Shown: positions 19,085 to 27,778, counted from the first letter of the stretch. The stretch is 43,319 nucleotides of DNA from Candidatus Eisenbergiella pullistercoris (GCA_019115665.1 DXDD01000163.1:1-43319), one strand, 5' to 3'. Notes: a model not told the origin generated them from the sequence alone. Numbers and translations: made by a program.

Positions 19085-19873
19085 ATGGAAAGAAGAACGG
19101 ACGAAAGGATCTCGGAATGGTTCCGCGAAGAGGCGGAGAGGATCAGCGTTCCCGCAGACATGAAAACAGAGATTGACAGACGCATCAGGAATGCGGAAAG
19201 GAGAACGGTTATGAAAAAATTCAGCAGAAAAAAGGCGGTTCTGATCGCGGCGGCAGTGGCTCTGATCGGTTCCGTGACCGCGGCGGCAGGAAGGGTGGCT
19301 TCCATGGAAAGCCATTCCAACCGGAACGATCAGGTGACCGATTACGCGGCCATCGCCGGCGTGGAAGAGAAGGTGGGCTTTGCCTTCCCCTCCCTGGAGG
19401 AATTTTCCAACGGCTTTCGCTTCGCTTACGCGCTTCCCGGAGAAAACAGCGATTACGACGAGGATGGAAACGTGCTTTCCTCCTATCAGTCGGTGGATCT
19501 GACCTATACCGACGGCGCTCAGGAGATCACCTTCCTGATCTACCCCACCCGTCCCTATGAGGAGGCGGCTCCGGAGCCTTCCGCCGTAAAGCCCGTCTGG
19601 ACAGGGGAAAAGGAGGGCGTCAGCCTGACAGTCACCCGGACGGTCTACCGGTTCGTGCCCCCCGATTATGAGCTGACGGAGGAGGACCTTCAGGCGCAGG
19701 AGGACGGCAGCGTGATCTTCTCCTACGGAAGCGCGCAGGTGGAGGAGAACGTGGCCTACAACTGCGAGCTGGAGAAGGACGGCTTAACGTATCTGGCTCT
19801 GGGCTTCGACCTGACCATGGAGCCGGAGGAGCTGGCGGAAATGACCGCGCAGCTTGCAGCCGCCGGGGAATGA
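19085..19873 (+). CDS. Probable anti-sigma factor / DUF4179-like membrane protein paired with the ECF sigma
   Basis: Immediately downstream of the ECF gene; cytoplasmic N-terminus then one TM (AVLIAAAVALIGSVTAAAG). Confidence 0.65.
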   Translation: MERRTDERISEWFREEAERISVPADMKTEIDRRIRNAERRTVMKKFSRKKAVLIAAAVALIGSVTAAAGRVASMESHSNRNDQVTDYAAIAGVEEKVGFAFPSLEEFSNGFRFAYALPGENSDYDEDGNVLSSYQSVDLTYTDGAQEITFLIYPTRPYEEAAPEPSAVKPVWTGEKEGVSLTVTRTVYRFVPPDYELTEEDLQAQEDGSVIFSYGSAQVEENVAYNCELEKDGLTYLALGFDLTMEPEELAEMTAQLAAAGE

Positions 19874-19957
19874 CCGGGCAGCCTGCAGCCGCCGGAATAT
19901 GGCCGCGCAGCCTGCGGCCATCGGGATATGACCGGGCAGCCTGCGGCCATCGGGGAG
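19842..19957 (+). repeat. 29-bp tandem repeat, 4 copies, starting in the 3' end of the anti-sigma CDS
   Basis: TGACCGCGCAGCTTGCAGCCGCCGGGGAA-like units at 19842, 19871, 19900, 19929. Confidence 0.9.
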
Positions 19958-20010
19958 TAAGCGGATAAAAACGCAGACGGAAGATAAAAGAGAATAGCAA
20001 AAAACAGGGA

Positions 20011-20060
20011 GCCGCAGCGGAACGGATGTGAAAAGCAGACGTTCTGCTGCGGCTTTATTC
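20011..20060 (+). terminator. Intrinsic terminator after the sigma/anti-sigma pair
   Basis: AGCCGCAGCGGAACG ... CGTTCTGCTGCGGCT followed by TTATT. Confidence 0.6.
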
Positions 20061-20085
20061 GTGGCTGCTCACAGGAACGGAGGTC

Positions 20086-20586
20086 TTATTGAAGGCGTCC
20101 TGAGGACGCTTCCGGAGGCGCAAGGCTGAGGACGCTTCCGGAGGCGCAAGGCTTTTGAGGGAAGTGTTTTGGGGATGCCGGAAGCTTTTCCGCACCTTTT
20201 CGGGCTTTCGGAACCGGGCTGACATAAGAAAGTCCCCTGCTGCGGGCGATATTGCCAGTCACTACGGGCAGTTAACCGGTTTTCCTGATTTTTTCCGTAG
20301 AAAATTGCCTCTCACTACGGTCAGAAATCCGATTTTCTCGATTCTTACCGTAGAAAATCTCTTCTCACTACGGCCAGAAATCCGGTTTTCCCGATTTTTG
20401 CCGTAGAAAAACCACCAAAAACCCCTCTCACTACGGGCAAAAATGACAGAATTATATTTTCTGCCGTACAAAATCACCAAAATCTACGGTACAAAAGCTG
20501 GAATTCCCTGTTTTGGCCGTAGTGAGATCCCGATTTCTACGGGTTAGAATGCCATTTTTCTGATTTCTGCCGTAGAAGCGGTTCTT
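20086..20586 (+). repeat. CTACGG element copy 1 (three 53-bp units plus conserved flanking modules)
   Basis: CTACGG unit starts at 20262, 20315, 20368; left and right modules homologous to the reverse complement of 36970-37546. Confidence 0.9.
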
Positions 20587-20608
20587 TTTCACTGTTCCTT
20601 TCCATAGC

Positions 20609-20741
20609 TACTGTTCAGCCGGGTCTGCGCATTTACTGCGCAGACCGTACGAAAACGTACAGGCAGGAAGCATCCGGCCCATCGCGAAGCGATTGGAATG
20701 GCCGGATGCCGTTACTGTTCTGCCGAAGGCTGAACAGTAAC
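20609..20741. repeat. Nested multi-branch palindromic intergenic element
   Basis: Outer TACTGTTCAGCC/GGCTGAACAGTA enclosing GGTCTGCGCA/TGCGCAGACC, GTACG/CGTAC, CATCCGGCC/GGCCGGATG and ATCGC/GCGAT stems. Confidence 0.85.
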
Positions 20742-20903
20742 TTTCCATATTCCCGTTTCGGCAAATGCATCTCGCCATTTTTTCAAATTGATGGTATAAT
20801 ACTATCGCTGTAAAAAATATGATACAGGCATGCTTCCCTGAAAGAATTGCGCGGGCAATTCTTTTATGGTTTTCATGCGGCCCGTCCGGGCCGCGAAAGA
20901 GAA

Positions 20904-21150
20904 GGAAAAGATGAGAAACGGACAAATCGGTCATGGATGGAAATCTGACCGGAGTCGTGCCTCAGAGGACTATGCGAAGTACCGGGATATCTGTCCGGAA
21001 CGCTTTTTTCAAAAGATCCGGGAACCGGGACGGGGGGCTTTTCAGACATTTATGCTGGTATGGAGCGCATTTTACGGGCGTGGATATTCCTGAAAACCGG
21101 ATCGAACAGGCACGCAGACTGACGGAGGAAGCGGAAGGGAACGGCGCATG
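20904..21150 (+). pseudogene. Decayed class I SAM-dependent methyltransferase N-terminal fragment
   Basis: ASEDYAKYRDICPERFFQKIRE in one frame and CWYGAHFTGVDIPENRIEQARRLTEEA in another; resembles DYAKYRDIYP...YGAxFTGVDISxNQIEQAR with motif I damaged. Confidence 0.6.
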
Positions 21151-22155
21151 AAGCAGCTTTTGGAGGACATCAAAACAGGACAGTTCCGTCAGGCCTATCT
21201 GCTTTACGGGCAGGAGGCCTATCTGCGGAATCAGTACCGCGACAGGCTGAAGGCGGCCATGGCGCAGGAAGGGGATACCATGAATGTTTCCTCCTTCCAG
21301 GGAAAGGATATCAATCCGGCCCAGATCATCGACCTGGCGGAGACCATGCCTTTTTTCGCGGAGCGCAGAGTCATCCTCATTCAGGACAGCGGCTGGTTCA
21401 AAAAGGGCGGGGACGCGCTGGCGGACTATCTGAAGGCCCCGTCGCCCACCGCCTTCTTTCTTTTCAACGAAGCCGAGACGGACAAAAGGAGCCGCCTGTT
21501 CAAAGCGGTGAAGGAAGCCGGCTGCGCGGTAGAATTCGGCGAACAGGATGAAACCACGCTGAAGCGCTGGATCCTGGGAAGGGTGAAGAAGGAAAGCAAG
21601 ATGATCTCGCAGGCCGGGCTGGAGCTTTTTCTGCAGAAGACCGGTTCGGACATGGAAAACATTGACAGGGAGCTGGAGAAGCTGTTCTGTTATACTCTGA
21701 AAAAGGACGTGATCACGGAGGCGGACATTGAGGCGGTCTGCACGCAGCAGCTGAGCGGGAAGATCTTTGACATGATCGAGGCCGTCGCGGGAGGAAGGCA
21801 GAAGGAGGCGCTGGAGCTGTATTACGATCTGCTCGCGCTGAAGGAGCCGCCCATGCGGATCCTCTTCCTGATCGGAAGACAGTTCAGCCTGCTGGTGCAG
21901 GTGAAGGAGCTTCGCGCCAAAGGGTATGACAACCGGCGGATCGGCGAGAAAACGGGGCTGCGCGGTTTTATCGCCGGAAAATATGTGAACCAGGCTTCCC
22001 GGTTTGAGATGAGCAGCCTGAAGGAAGCGCTGGCGGACTGCGTGAAAACGGACGAAGCGGTAAAGAACGGCCGACTGAACGACAGGCTGGGCGTGGAAAT
22101 GCTCATCATCCGCTGCAGTGGCATTTCAGGCAGAGAAACGAACAGAAGACCGTGA
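21148..22155 (+). CDS. holA: DNA polymerase III subunit delta
   Basis: YLLYGQEAYLRNQYRDRLK, SGKIFDMIEAVAGGRQKEALELYYDLL. Confidence 0.93.
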   Translation: MKQLLEDIKTGQFRQAYLLYGQEAYLRNQYRDRLKAAMAQEGDTMNVSSFQGKDINPAQIIDLAETMPFFAERRVILIQDSGWFKKGGDALADYLKAPSPTAFFLFNEAETDKRSRLFKAVKEAGCAVEFGEQDETTLKRWILGRVKKESKMISQAGLELFLQKTGSDMENIDRELEKLFCYTLKKDVITEADIEAVCTQQLSGKIFDMIEAVAGGRQKEALELYYDLLALKEPPMRILFLIGRQFSLLVQVKELRAKGYDNRRIGEKTGLRGFIAGKYVNQASRFEMSSLKEALADCVKTDEAVKNGRLNDRLGVEMLIIRCSGISGRETNRRP

Positions 22156-22212
22156 CAGAAAAACCGACAGAAAACAGAGATAAAGAAAAAATAAGAAAGG
22201 ACGAAAACAGCC

Positions 22213-22659
22213 ATGAGCAAAATTGACGAAGTAAGAGCGCAGATGGTCGCCGCCATGAAGAATAAGGACAAGGAGCGCAAGGATACCCTTTCCATGCTGC
22301 TCGCCGCCCTGAAAAACAGAGCCATCGACAAGCGTGAGGATCTGACCGAGGCGGAAGAAAACGAAGTGATCAAAAAGGAGATCAAACAGACCCAGGAAAC
22401 CATGGATCTGGCTCCCGCGGACAGAGAAGATATCAGGGAAGAATGCGCAAAGCGCCTTGCCGTGCTGAAGGAGTTCGCTCCCGCGGAAATGAGCGAAGAG
22501 GAGATCCGCGCCCAGATCAGCGCGGTCCTTTCCGACCTGGGGATCGGCGAGCCCACGGCAAAGGATAAGGGAAAGATCATGAAGGAGCTGATGCCCCGGG
22601 TGAAGGGCCGCGCGGACGGCGCTCTGGTGAACCGCCTTGTGGGAGAAGCGCTGAAATAA
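22213..22659 (+). CDS. GatB/YqeY domain-containing protein
   Basis: KDKERKDTLSMLLAALKNRAID, GKIMKELMPRVKGRADGALVNRLV. Confidence 0.93.
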   Translation: MSKIDEVRAQMVAAMKNKDKERKDTLSMLLAALKNRAIDKREDLTEAEENEVIKKEIKQTQETMDLAPADREDIREECAKRLAVLKEFAPAEMSEEEIRAQISAVLSDLGIGEPTAKDKGKIMKELMPRVKGRADGALVNRLVGEALK

Positions 22660-22711
22660 GGACCGGGCAAAAAAAACGGCCGGGGCAAAAAGCTCCGGCA
22701 GGGAGGAAAGC

Positions 22712-23362
22712 ATGGAAAAGATCCCGCAGCCAAACGAAATCTATCAGCATTTTAAGGGAAACCTGTACCGGGTGGTCACGCTGGCGAAGCATGCGGATAC
22801 CGGGGAGCGTATGGTGATCTACCAGGCGCTGTACGGGGATTTTGAAATCTGGGCCAGGCCGCTTCGCGAATTTACCGGAAGGGTGGACGAAAGAAAGCAT
22901 CCGGAGGCGGCAGGAAGGCAGCGCTTTACGCTTCTTCCTCAGATCATGGGCCAGGATGGCTTAAAGCCGCCCGCCGGTGAGAAGCCGGAGCAGTCTCCAC
23001 TTGCCGCCGGGAAGCCGGAGCAGTCAGTCCCCGCCGGTGAGAAGCCGGAGCAGGCAGCGCCCGCAGCCGGCAGAGATCTCTCCGCAGCCGGAGCCGAAGA
23101 GGCATCCGGCCCGGCCGCTCCGCCTTCCGAGGAGGAACCCGCGCTGGATCCCATGCTGATGGCTTTTCTGGACGCGGACAGCTACGAGGAAAAGCTCGCC
23201 ATCTTTACGGACATGCGCGGCAGGGTAACGGACGATATGCTCACCACCATGGCGGTGGCTCTGGACATCGATCTGAAGGAGGGCGAGCTCATGGAACGGT
23301 ATGAGGAGCTGAAAAACTGCATCGTCATGCTGGAAAAATATGAGTGCACCCGGCTGAGATAG
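22712..23362 (+). CDS. DUF1653 domain-containing protein with Pro/Ala/Glu repeat linker
   Basis: NEIYQHFKGNLYRVVTLAKHADTGERMVIYQALYGDFEIWARPLREF. Confidence 0.85.
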   Translation: MEKIPQPNEIYQHFKGNLYRVVTLAKHADTGERMVIYQALYGDFEIWARPLREFTGRVDERKHPEAAGRQRFTLLPQIMGQDGLKPPAGEKPEQSPLAAGKPEQSVPAGEKPEQAAPAAGRDLSAAGAEEASGPAAPPSEEEPALDPMLMAFLDADSYEEKLAIFTDMRGRVTDDMLTTMAVALDIDLKEGELMERYEELKNCIVMLEKYECTRLR

Positions 23363-23381
23363 GGCCGGGATGCTGACGGCA

Positions 23382-23411
23382 GAATAGAAATCGCATTCGC
23401 GATTTCTATTC
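23382..23411. repeat. Perfect 13-bp-stem palindrome between DUF1653 and sfsA-mutY
   Basis: GAATAGAAATCGC-ATTC-GCGATTTCTATTC, not followed by a T tract. Confidence 0.85.
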
Positions 23412-23484
23412 GCCCCGTCGCTGCGCTCCGGAACAGGTCCGGAATGGGAATTGAGATGAAAAAGACAGAAAGAACAGAAAACGC

Positions 23485-25308
23485 ATGAAGTATGACAAGA
23501 TCCGCGAAGGGATTTTCCTGGAGCGGCCGAACCGTTTTATCGCTTACGTCCTGCTGGACGGAAAACGGGAAAAGGTACATGTGAAAAATACGGGCAGATG
23601 CCGGGAGCTTCTGAAGGAGGGCGCGGCGGTGTATCTGGCGGAGAGCGGCAATCCCGCCCGCAGCACGGCTTATGACCTGACGGCGGTGAAAAAGGGAGAC
23701 AGGCTCGTCAACATGGACAGCGCCGCTCCCAACCGGGCGGCGGAGGAGTGGCTGAGGGCGGGCGGCCTGTATCCGGACGTGGAAGAGGTCCGTCCGGAAT
23801 GCCGTTTCGGAGCCTCCCGGTTTGACTTCCGGCTGCGCCTGAAAGCTGACGCCTCCGATGGGAAGACCGTTTCGGGTCAGGATACGCGGTCCGGCGGGGA
23901 TTTCCCGCCGGAACAGACCGTGTGGGTGGAGGTGAAAGGGGTCAACCTGGAACGGGATAATACCGCCCTGTTTCCCGACGCCCCCTCCGCCCGGGCGGTA
24001 AAGCACGTGGAAGAGCTGATGGAGGCGAAGAAGGAAGGGTATGGGGCCGTCCTTCTTTTTGTGGTACAGATGGAAGGGATCCGCCGGTTTGCGCCAAACG
24101 AAGAGACCCAGCCGGAATTTGCCGAAGCGCTCCTTCGCGCGAAGCGGGCGGGAGTGCGCATCCTGGCCATGGGCTGTACGGTGGAGAAGGACGGCATGCG
24201 CATCTCGTACGGGATCCCCGTGATCCTGCCGGGAGAGAAGGCAGAAAAAGGCAGCGTGTCCGATATTGCGTCATACCTGCTGCCGTGGTATGATGAGCAC
24301 AAACGGCAGCTTCCCTGGAGACAGGACCCTGCGCCCTACCGGGTCTGGGTTTCGGAGATCATGCTGCAGCAGACCCGGGTGGAAGCCGTGAAGCCCTATT
24401 TTGAACGCTTCATGAAGGAGCTTCCGGATATCGAGGCTCTGGCGGCCGTTCCCCAGGAGCGCCTTTTAAAGCTCTGGGAGGGGCTGGGCTATTACAGCCG
24501 CGCCCGCAACCTGCAGAAGGCGGCCTGCGAGATCATGGAACGTTTTTCCGGCAGGATGCCGGAGGATGTGGAGGAGCTTCTTACCCTTCCCGGCATCGGC
24601 CCCTATACCGCCGGAGCCATTTCCTCCATCGCCTGCGGCCGGCCCGTCCCGGCGGTGGACGGAAACGTGCTCCGCGTACTGGCCAGGCTTCGCATGGACG
24701 GACGGGACATGACGAACCAGACGTTGAAGAAAAGCGTGGAGGAGGAGCTTTCCGCCCTGATCCCGCGCGAGCGGCCCGGAGATTTCAACCAGGCAATGAT
24801 GGACATCGGAGCCACGGTCTGCCTGCCGAACGGCGCGCCCCGCTGCGGTTTTTGCCCCCTCGCCGGGATCTGCATGGCGCACGCGGAGGGAAGGGAACAG
24901 GATTTTCCGAAGAAAGCTCCGAAAAAGAAACGGACAGTGGAGGAAAAAACGGTCTTTGTCCTTCTGGATGAGAAAAAGGCCGCCTTCCGGAAACGTCCCG
25001 CGGCCGGTCTGCTGGCCGGCATGTACGAGCTCCCTTCCGCAGAGGGGAAAAAGAAGCAGGCGGAAGCCCTTTCCTTTCTGAAGGAAAAGGGACTGCATCC
25101 CATCCGCATCCGAAAGCTCCCTGCGGCCAGACATATTTTTACCCATAAGGAATGGCACATGACGGGCTACGCCGTGTGGGTGGACGAGCTGGAGCCCTAT
25201 GAAGGGGGCTGGGACGGGCTGATCTTCGCGGACCGGGACGGGCTGGACCGGATCCCCGTTCCCTCCGCCTTCGCCGCTTATCTGGATTACGTGAAGAGAA
25301 ACTTGTAA
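23485..25308 (+). CDS. SfsA-MutY fusion: DNA/RNA nuclease SfsA domain plus A/G-specific adenine glycosylase
   Basis: SfsA: RPNRFIAYVLLDGKREKVHVKNTGRCRELL, SRFDFRL, EVKGVNLE; MutY: LPWRQDPAPYRVWVSEIMLQQTRVEAV, LPGIGPYTAGAI, C-x6-C-x2-C-x5-C-type cluster, NUDIX-like C-terminus; one uninterrupted 607-aa frame. Confidence 0.93.
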   Translation: MKYDKIREGIFLERPNRFIAYVLLDGKREKVHVKNTGRCRELLKEGAAVYLAESGNPARSTAYDLTAVKKGDRLVNMDSAAPNRAAEEWLRAGGLYPDVEEVRPECRFGASRFDFRLRLKADASDGKTVSGQDTRSGGDFPPEQTVWVEVKGVNLERDNTALFPDAPSARAVKHVEELMEAKKEGYGAVLLFVVQMEGIRRFAPNEETQPEFAEALLRAKRAGVRILAMGCTVEKDGMRISYGIPVILPGEKAEKGSVSDIASYLLPWYDEHKRQLPWRQDPAPYRVWVSEIMLQQTRVEAVKPYFERFMKELPDIEALAAVPQERLLKLWEGLGYYSRARNLQKAACEIMERFSGRMPEDVEELLTLPGIGPYTAGAISSIACGRPVPAVDGNVLRVLARLRMDGRDMTNQTLKKSVEEELSALIPRERPGDFNQAMMDIGATVCLPNGAPRCGFCPLAGICMAHAEGREQDFPKKAPKKKRTVEEKTVFVLLDEKKAAFRKRPAAGLLAGMYELPSAEGKKKQAEALSFLKEKGLHPIRIRKLPAARHIFTHKEWHMTGYAVWVDELEPYEGGWDGLIFADRDGLDRIPVPSAFAAYLDYVKRNL

Positions 25309-25332
25309 ACGCTGCAACAGGAGAGAGTACCA

Positions 25333-26358
25333 ATGAAACTTTTGACCATTACGGTGCCCTGCTACAATTCGGAAAAGTATATGAGAAAATGCATCGACTC
25401 CCTGCTTCCCGGCGGAGAGGATGTGGAGATCATCATCGTGGACGACGGCTCGAAGGACGCGACCGCGCAGATCGCGGACGAGTACGCCGAAAAATATCCT
25501 TCCATCGTGAAGGCGATCCACAAGGAAAACGGCGGCCACGGCTCCGGCGTGAATACGGGGATCGAGAACGCGGAGGGCCTGTTTTTCAAGGTAGTGGACA
25601 GCGACGACTGGGTGCTGGATACGGCGTATCAGACCATCCTTGAAACGCTGAGAGGCTTTGCCGGCGGGGACCAGGTCCTGGATATGCTGATCTCCAATTA
25701 TGTGTATGAAAAGGAAGGCGAGAAGCGCAAGAAAGTGATCCGCTACAAGCATGTGCTTCCGGAAAACGAAGTGTTCACCTGGAAGGACGTGCATCGTTTT
25801 CACAAGGGGCAGTACATCCTCATGCATTCCGTGATCTTCCGCACGAAGCTCCTGCGCGACTGCGGACTGAAGCTGCCGGAGCACACCTTCTATGTGGATA
25901 ACCTGTTCGTTTACGAGCCCCTTCCCTATGTGAAGAACATGTACTACCTGGATGTGAATTTCTACAGATACTACATAGGCAGGTCGGATCAGTCCGTGAA
26001 TGAAAAGGTGATGATCGGCAGGATCGACCAGCAGCTGAAGGTGAACCGGCTGATGGTGGATTACATGGTATCGAAAAAGCCGCTTCTTTCCTCCCAGAAA
26101 AAGCTGCGCAGCTACATGACCAATTATCTGGACATCATCACCACGGTGTCCTCCATCATGCTGATCTGCTCCGAGACGGAGGAAAACCTGGAGAAAAAGA
26201 ACGAGCTGTGGAAATACATCAAACAGAAGGACGCCATGCTTTTCTTCAAGCTGCGCTACGGCCTTCTGGGAAGCTGCACCAACCTGCCGGGAAAGAGCGG
26301 AAGAAAGGTGACGGTGGAGGGCTACAAGCTCTGCCAGAGATTTTTCAAATTCAACTGA
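25333..26358 (+). CDS. Glycosyltransferase family 2
   Basis: LTITVPCYNSEKYMRKCIDSLL, IIIVDDGSKDATAQIADEYA, VDSDDWV. Confidence 0.92.
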   Translation: MKLLTITVPCYNSEKYMRKCIDSLLPGGEDVEIIIVDDGSKDATAQIADEYAEKYPSIVKAIHKENGGHGSGVNTGIENAEGLFFKVVDSDDWVLDTAYQTILETLRGFAGGDQVLDMLISNYVYEKEGEKRKKVIRYKHVLPENEVFTWKDVHRFHKGQYILMHSVIFRTKLLRDCGLKLPEHTFYVDNLFVYEPLPYVKNMYYLDVNFYRYYIGRSDQSVNEKVMIGRIDQQLKVNRLMVDYMVSKKPLLSSQKKLRSYMTNYLDIITTVSSIMLICSETEENLEKKNELWKYIKQKDAMLFFKLRYGLLGSCTNLPGKSGRKVTVEGYKLCQRFFKFN

Positions 26359-26415
26359 GGCAGCCTGGCGGAACTTATTTCACAGAAACGATCCAATGAA
26401 AAACAGGGCGCGGGT

Positions 26416-27507
26416 TCAGGCGTAAAAACGCAGGAGCCCGCGCCTGCAGTTTACGGTGATATCATCGGAAAGCGCGGTCACTTCCCCGTCGGTATGCACC
26501 CAGAGGGGCTGCCTTGTGCGGATCCGGATGCGGCTGCCGCCATGGCGCTCCACGCCCCGGAACCGGAAATGCCCGCCCCAAAAGGCGGTGGGAAGCACCA
26601 GCAGCACCTTCCATTTGGGAACGTCGCCAACCGCGCACACATCCAGCCGGCCGTCGAAAGCGTCCGCTCCCGGACAGAAACGGAAGCCGCCGCCCTCATA
26701 CTGGTGGTTCATCACGGCGGCGAACATGAGCCTGCCGATGGAAACCGGACCGCTCCCCTTCCCGCCTTCTTCCTCCGTTTCCAGAACCGCTCCCGCTTTC
26801 CCGGAAGTGAGCAGCATGTTCAGCGCGATCCCCAGATAGGTGAGCTTGCCCAGTCCCACCCGGTTGAGCAGATCCTTGAGACGGGAGGACATGGCCTTCC
26901 GGCATACGCCCGCGTCAAAGCCGATCCCGCAGCTGACCAGAAACAGCCGGTCCGGCCGTGAAACCTTCCTCAGGCTCCTGCCCTGAAGCTCCCAGGCCGT
27001 ATGATAATGCAGTACGCCCACATCCATGGGACGTTCCCTGCCGTGCTCCAGGATCTGAAGGAGAGCCTTTACGGGATCCCGGCTGATTCCCATATCCCGG
27101 GCAAGATCGTTGCTGGAGCCTGTGGGAATGAAGCTGAACCGGGTCCTTTTAAAATCCTGGATGCCCTGGATCGCTTCATTGACCGTCCCGTCTCCGCCCA
27201 GGACGATGAGATGCACCGTCTCCCCGCCCCCGTCCGGGCCGCCCTGCGCAGAACCGCGCTGCCCTGCGCTGAATGGTGCCGCACTGAACTGCCCTGCACT
27301 GAACTGTGCTGCGCTGAACTGTGCTGCACTGAACTGCGCTGTGCGGCTCTGCGTCAGTTCTGCGGCAAGGCGTTCCATATCGCCCGTTTTTTCGGAAAAA
27401 TGTACCTGATAAGAGATCCCTTTTTCCTCCAGCGTCTTTTTCACAAGCTCCCAGTACTTCCCGCCCCGCCCGGAGCAGGAGGAGGGATTGACCAGAAAAT
27501 GATACAT
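26416..27507 (-). CDS. Diacylglycerol/lipid kinase family protein (YegS/DgkB-like)
   Basis: [48 protein letters not shown]. Confidence 0.9.
   Translation of the reverse strand: MYHFLVNPSSCSGRGGKYWELVKKTLEEKGISYQVHFSEKTGDMERLAAELTQSRTAQFSAAQFSAAQFSAGQFSAAPFSAGQRGSAQGGPDGGGETVHLIVLGGDGTVNEAIQGIQDFKRTRFSFIPTGSSNDLARDMGISRDPVKALLQILEHGRERPMDVGVLHYHTAWELQGRSLRKVSRPDRLFLVSCGIGFDAGVCRKAMSSRLKDLLNRVGLGKLTYLGIALNMLLTSGKAGAVLETEEEGGKGSGPVSIGRLMFAAVMNHQYEGGGFRFCPGADAFDGRLDVCAVGDVPKWKVLLVLPTAFWGGHFRFRGVERHGGSRIRIRTRQPLWVHTDGEVTALSDDITVNCRRGLLRFYA
27262..27342 (-). repeat. 15-bp in-frame tandem repeat encoding AQFSA units in the lipid kinase
   Basis: [25 protein letters not shown] just before VLGGDGT. 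Confidence 0.9.
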
Positions 27508-27700
27508 ATGCGCATCCCCCTCTTTGGTGCGGACCGGAGACAGCGCCATGCTTTCCGGCCCTTTTCCTGTATTGTAGCAAATGAAAAAACGCCGGTAAAG
27601 GGGAAATGGAAATCCGCTGTTTTCAAGAGGGGGAAACTGTGCTATAATCTACCTGCGCAGTTTCACACGGTAACGTGTCGAATAAGAGGAGGAACGGCCC

Positions 27701-27778
27701 ATGCCGTTCTTTTCGAGGATGAGATGCCGTCCCTGGCGGCAGGAATGGAGGAAGGAATGTATTCACTGGATGAAGTGA
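27701..27778 (+). CDS. Candidate 25-aa upstream leader ORF overlapping the glyA start
   Basis: AAGAGGAGG SD 8 nt before [28 protein letters not shown]; no ORF call of this size in the supplied track. Confidence 0.35.
   Translation: MPFFSRMRCRPWRQEWRKECIHWMK

Noticed and set aside
20155-20406. 83-aa ORF in the CTACGG element
   Set aside because: Entirely inside the repeat array and not kept open in copy 2; coding is unlikely.
20262-20420. 53-bp spaced repeats as a CRISPR array
   Set aside because: The whole 53-bp unit is conserved, there are no unique spacers, and no cas genes are present in the window.
27069-27580. Ser/Gln/His-rich and Cys-rich small ORFs
   Set aside because: Alternate-frame translations of the 15-bp repeat in the lipid kinase.
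27001-27756. Long N-terminal extension of the glyA ORF
   Set aside because: It is antisense to the lipid kinase and its Cys-rich stretch is the reverse of the AQFSA repeat; true glyA starts at 27757 after an RBS.
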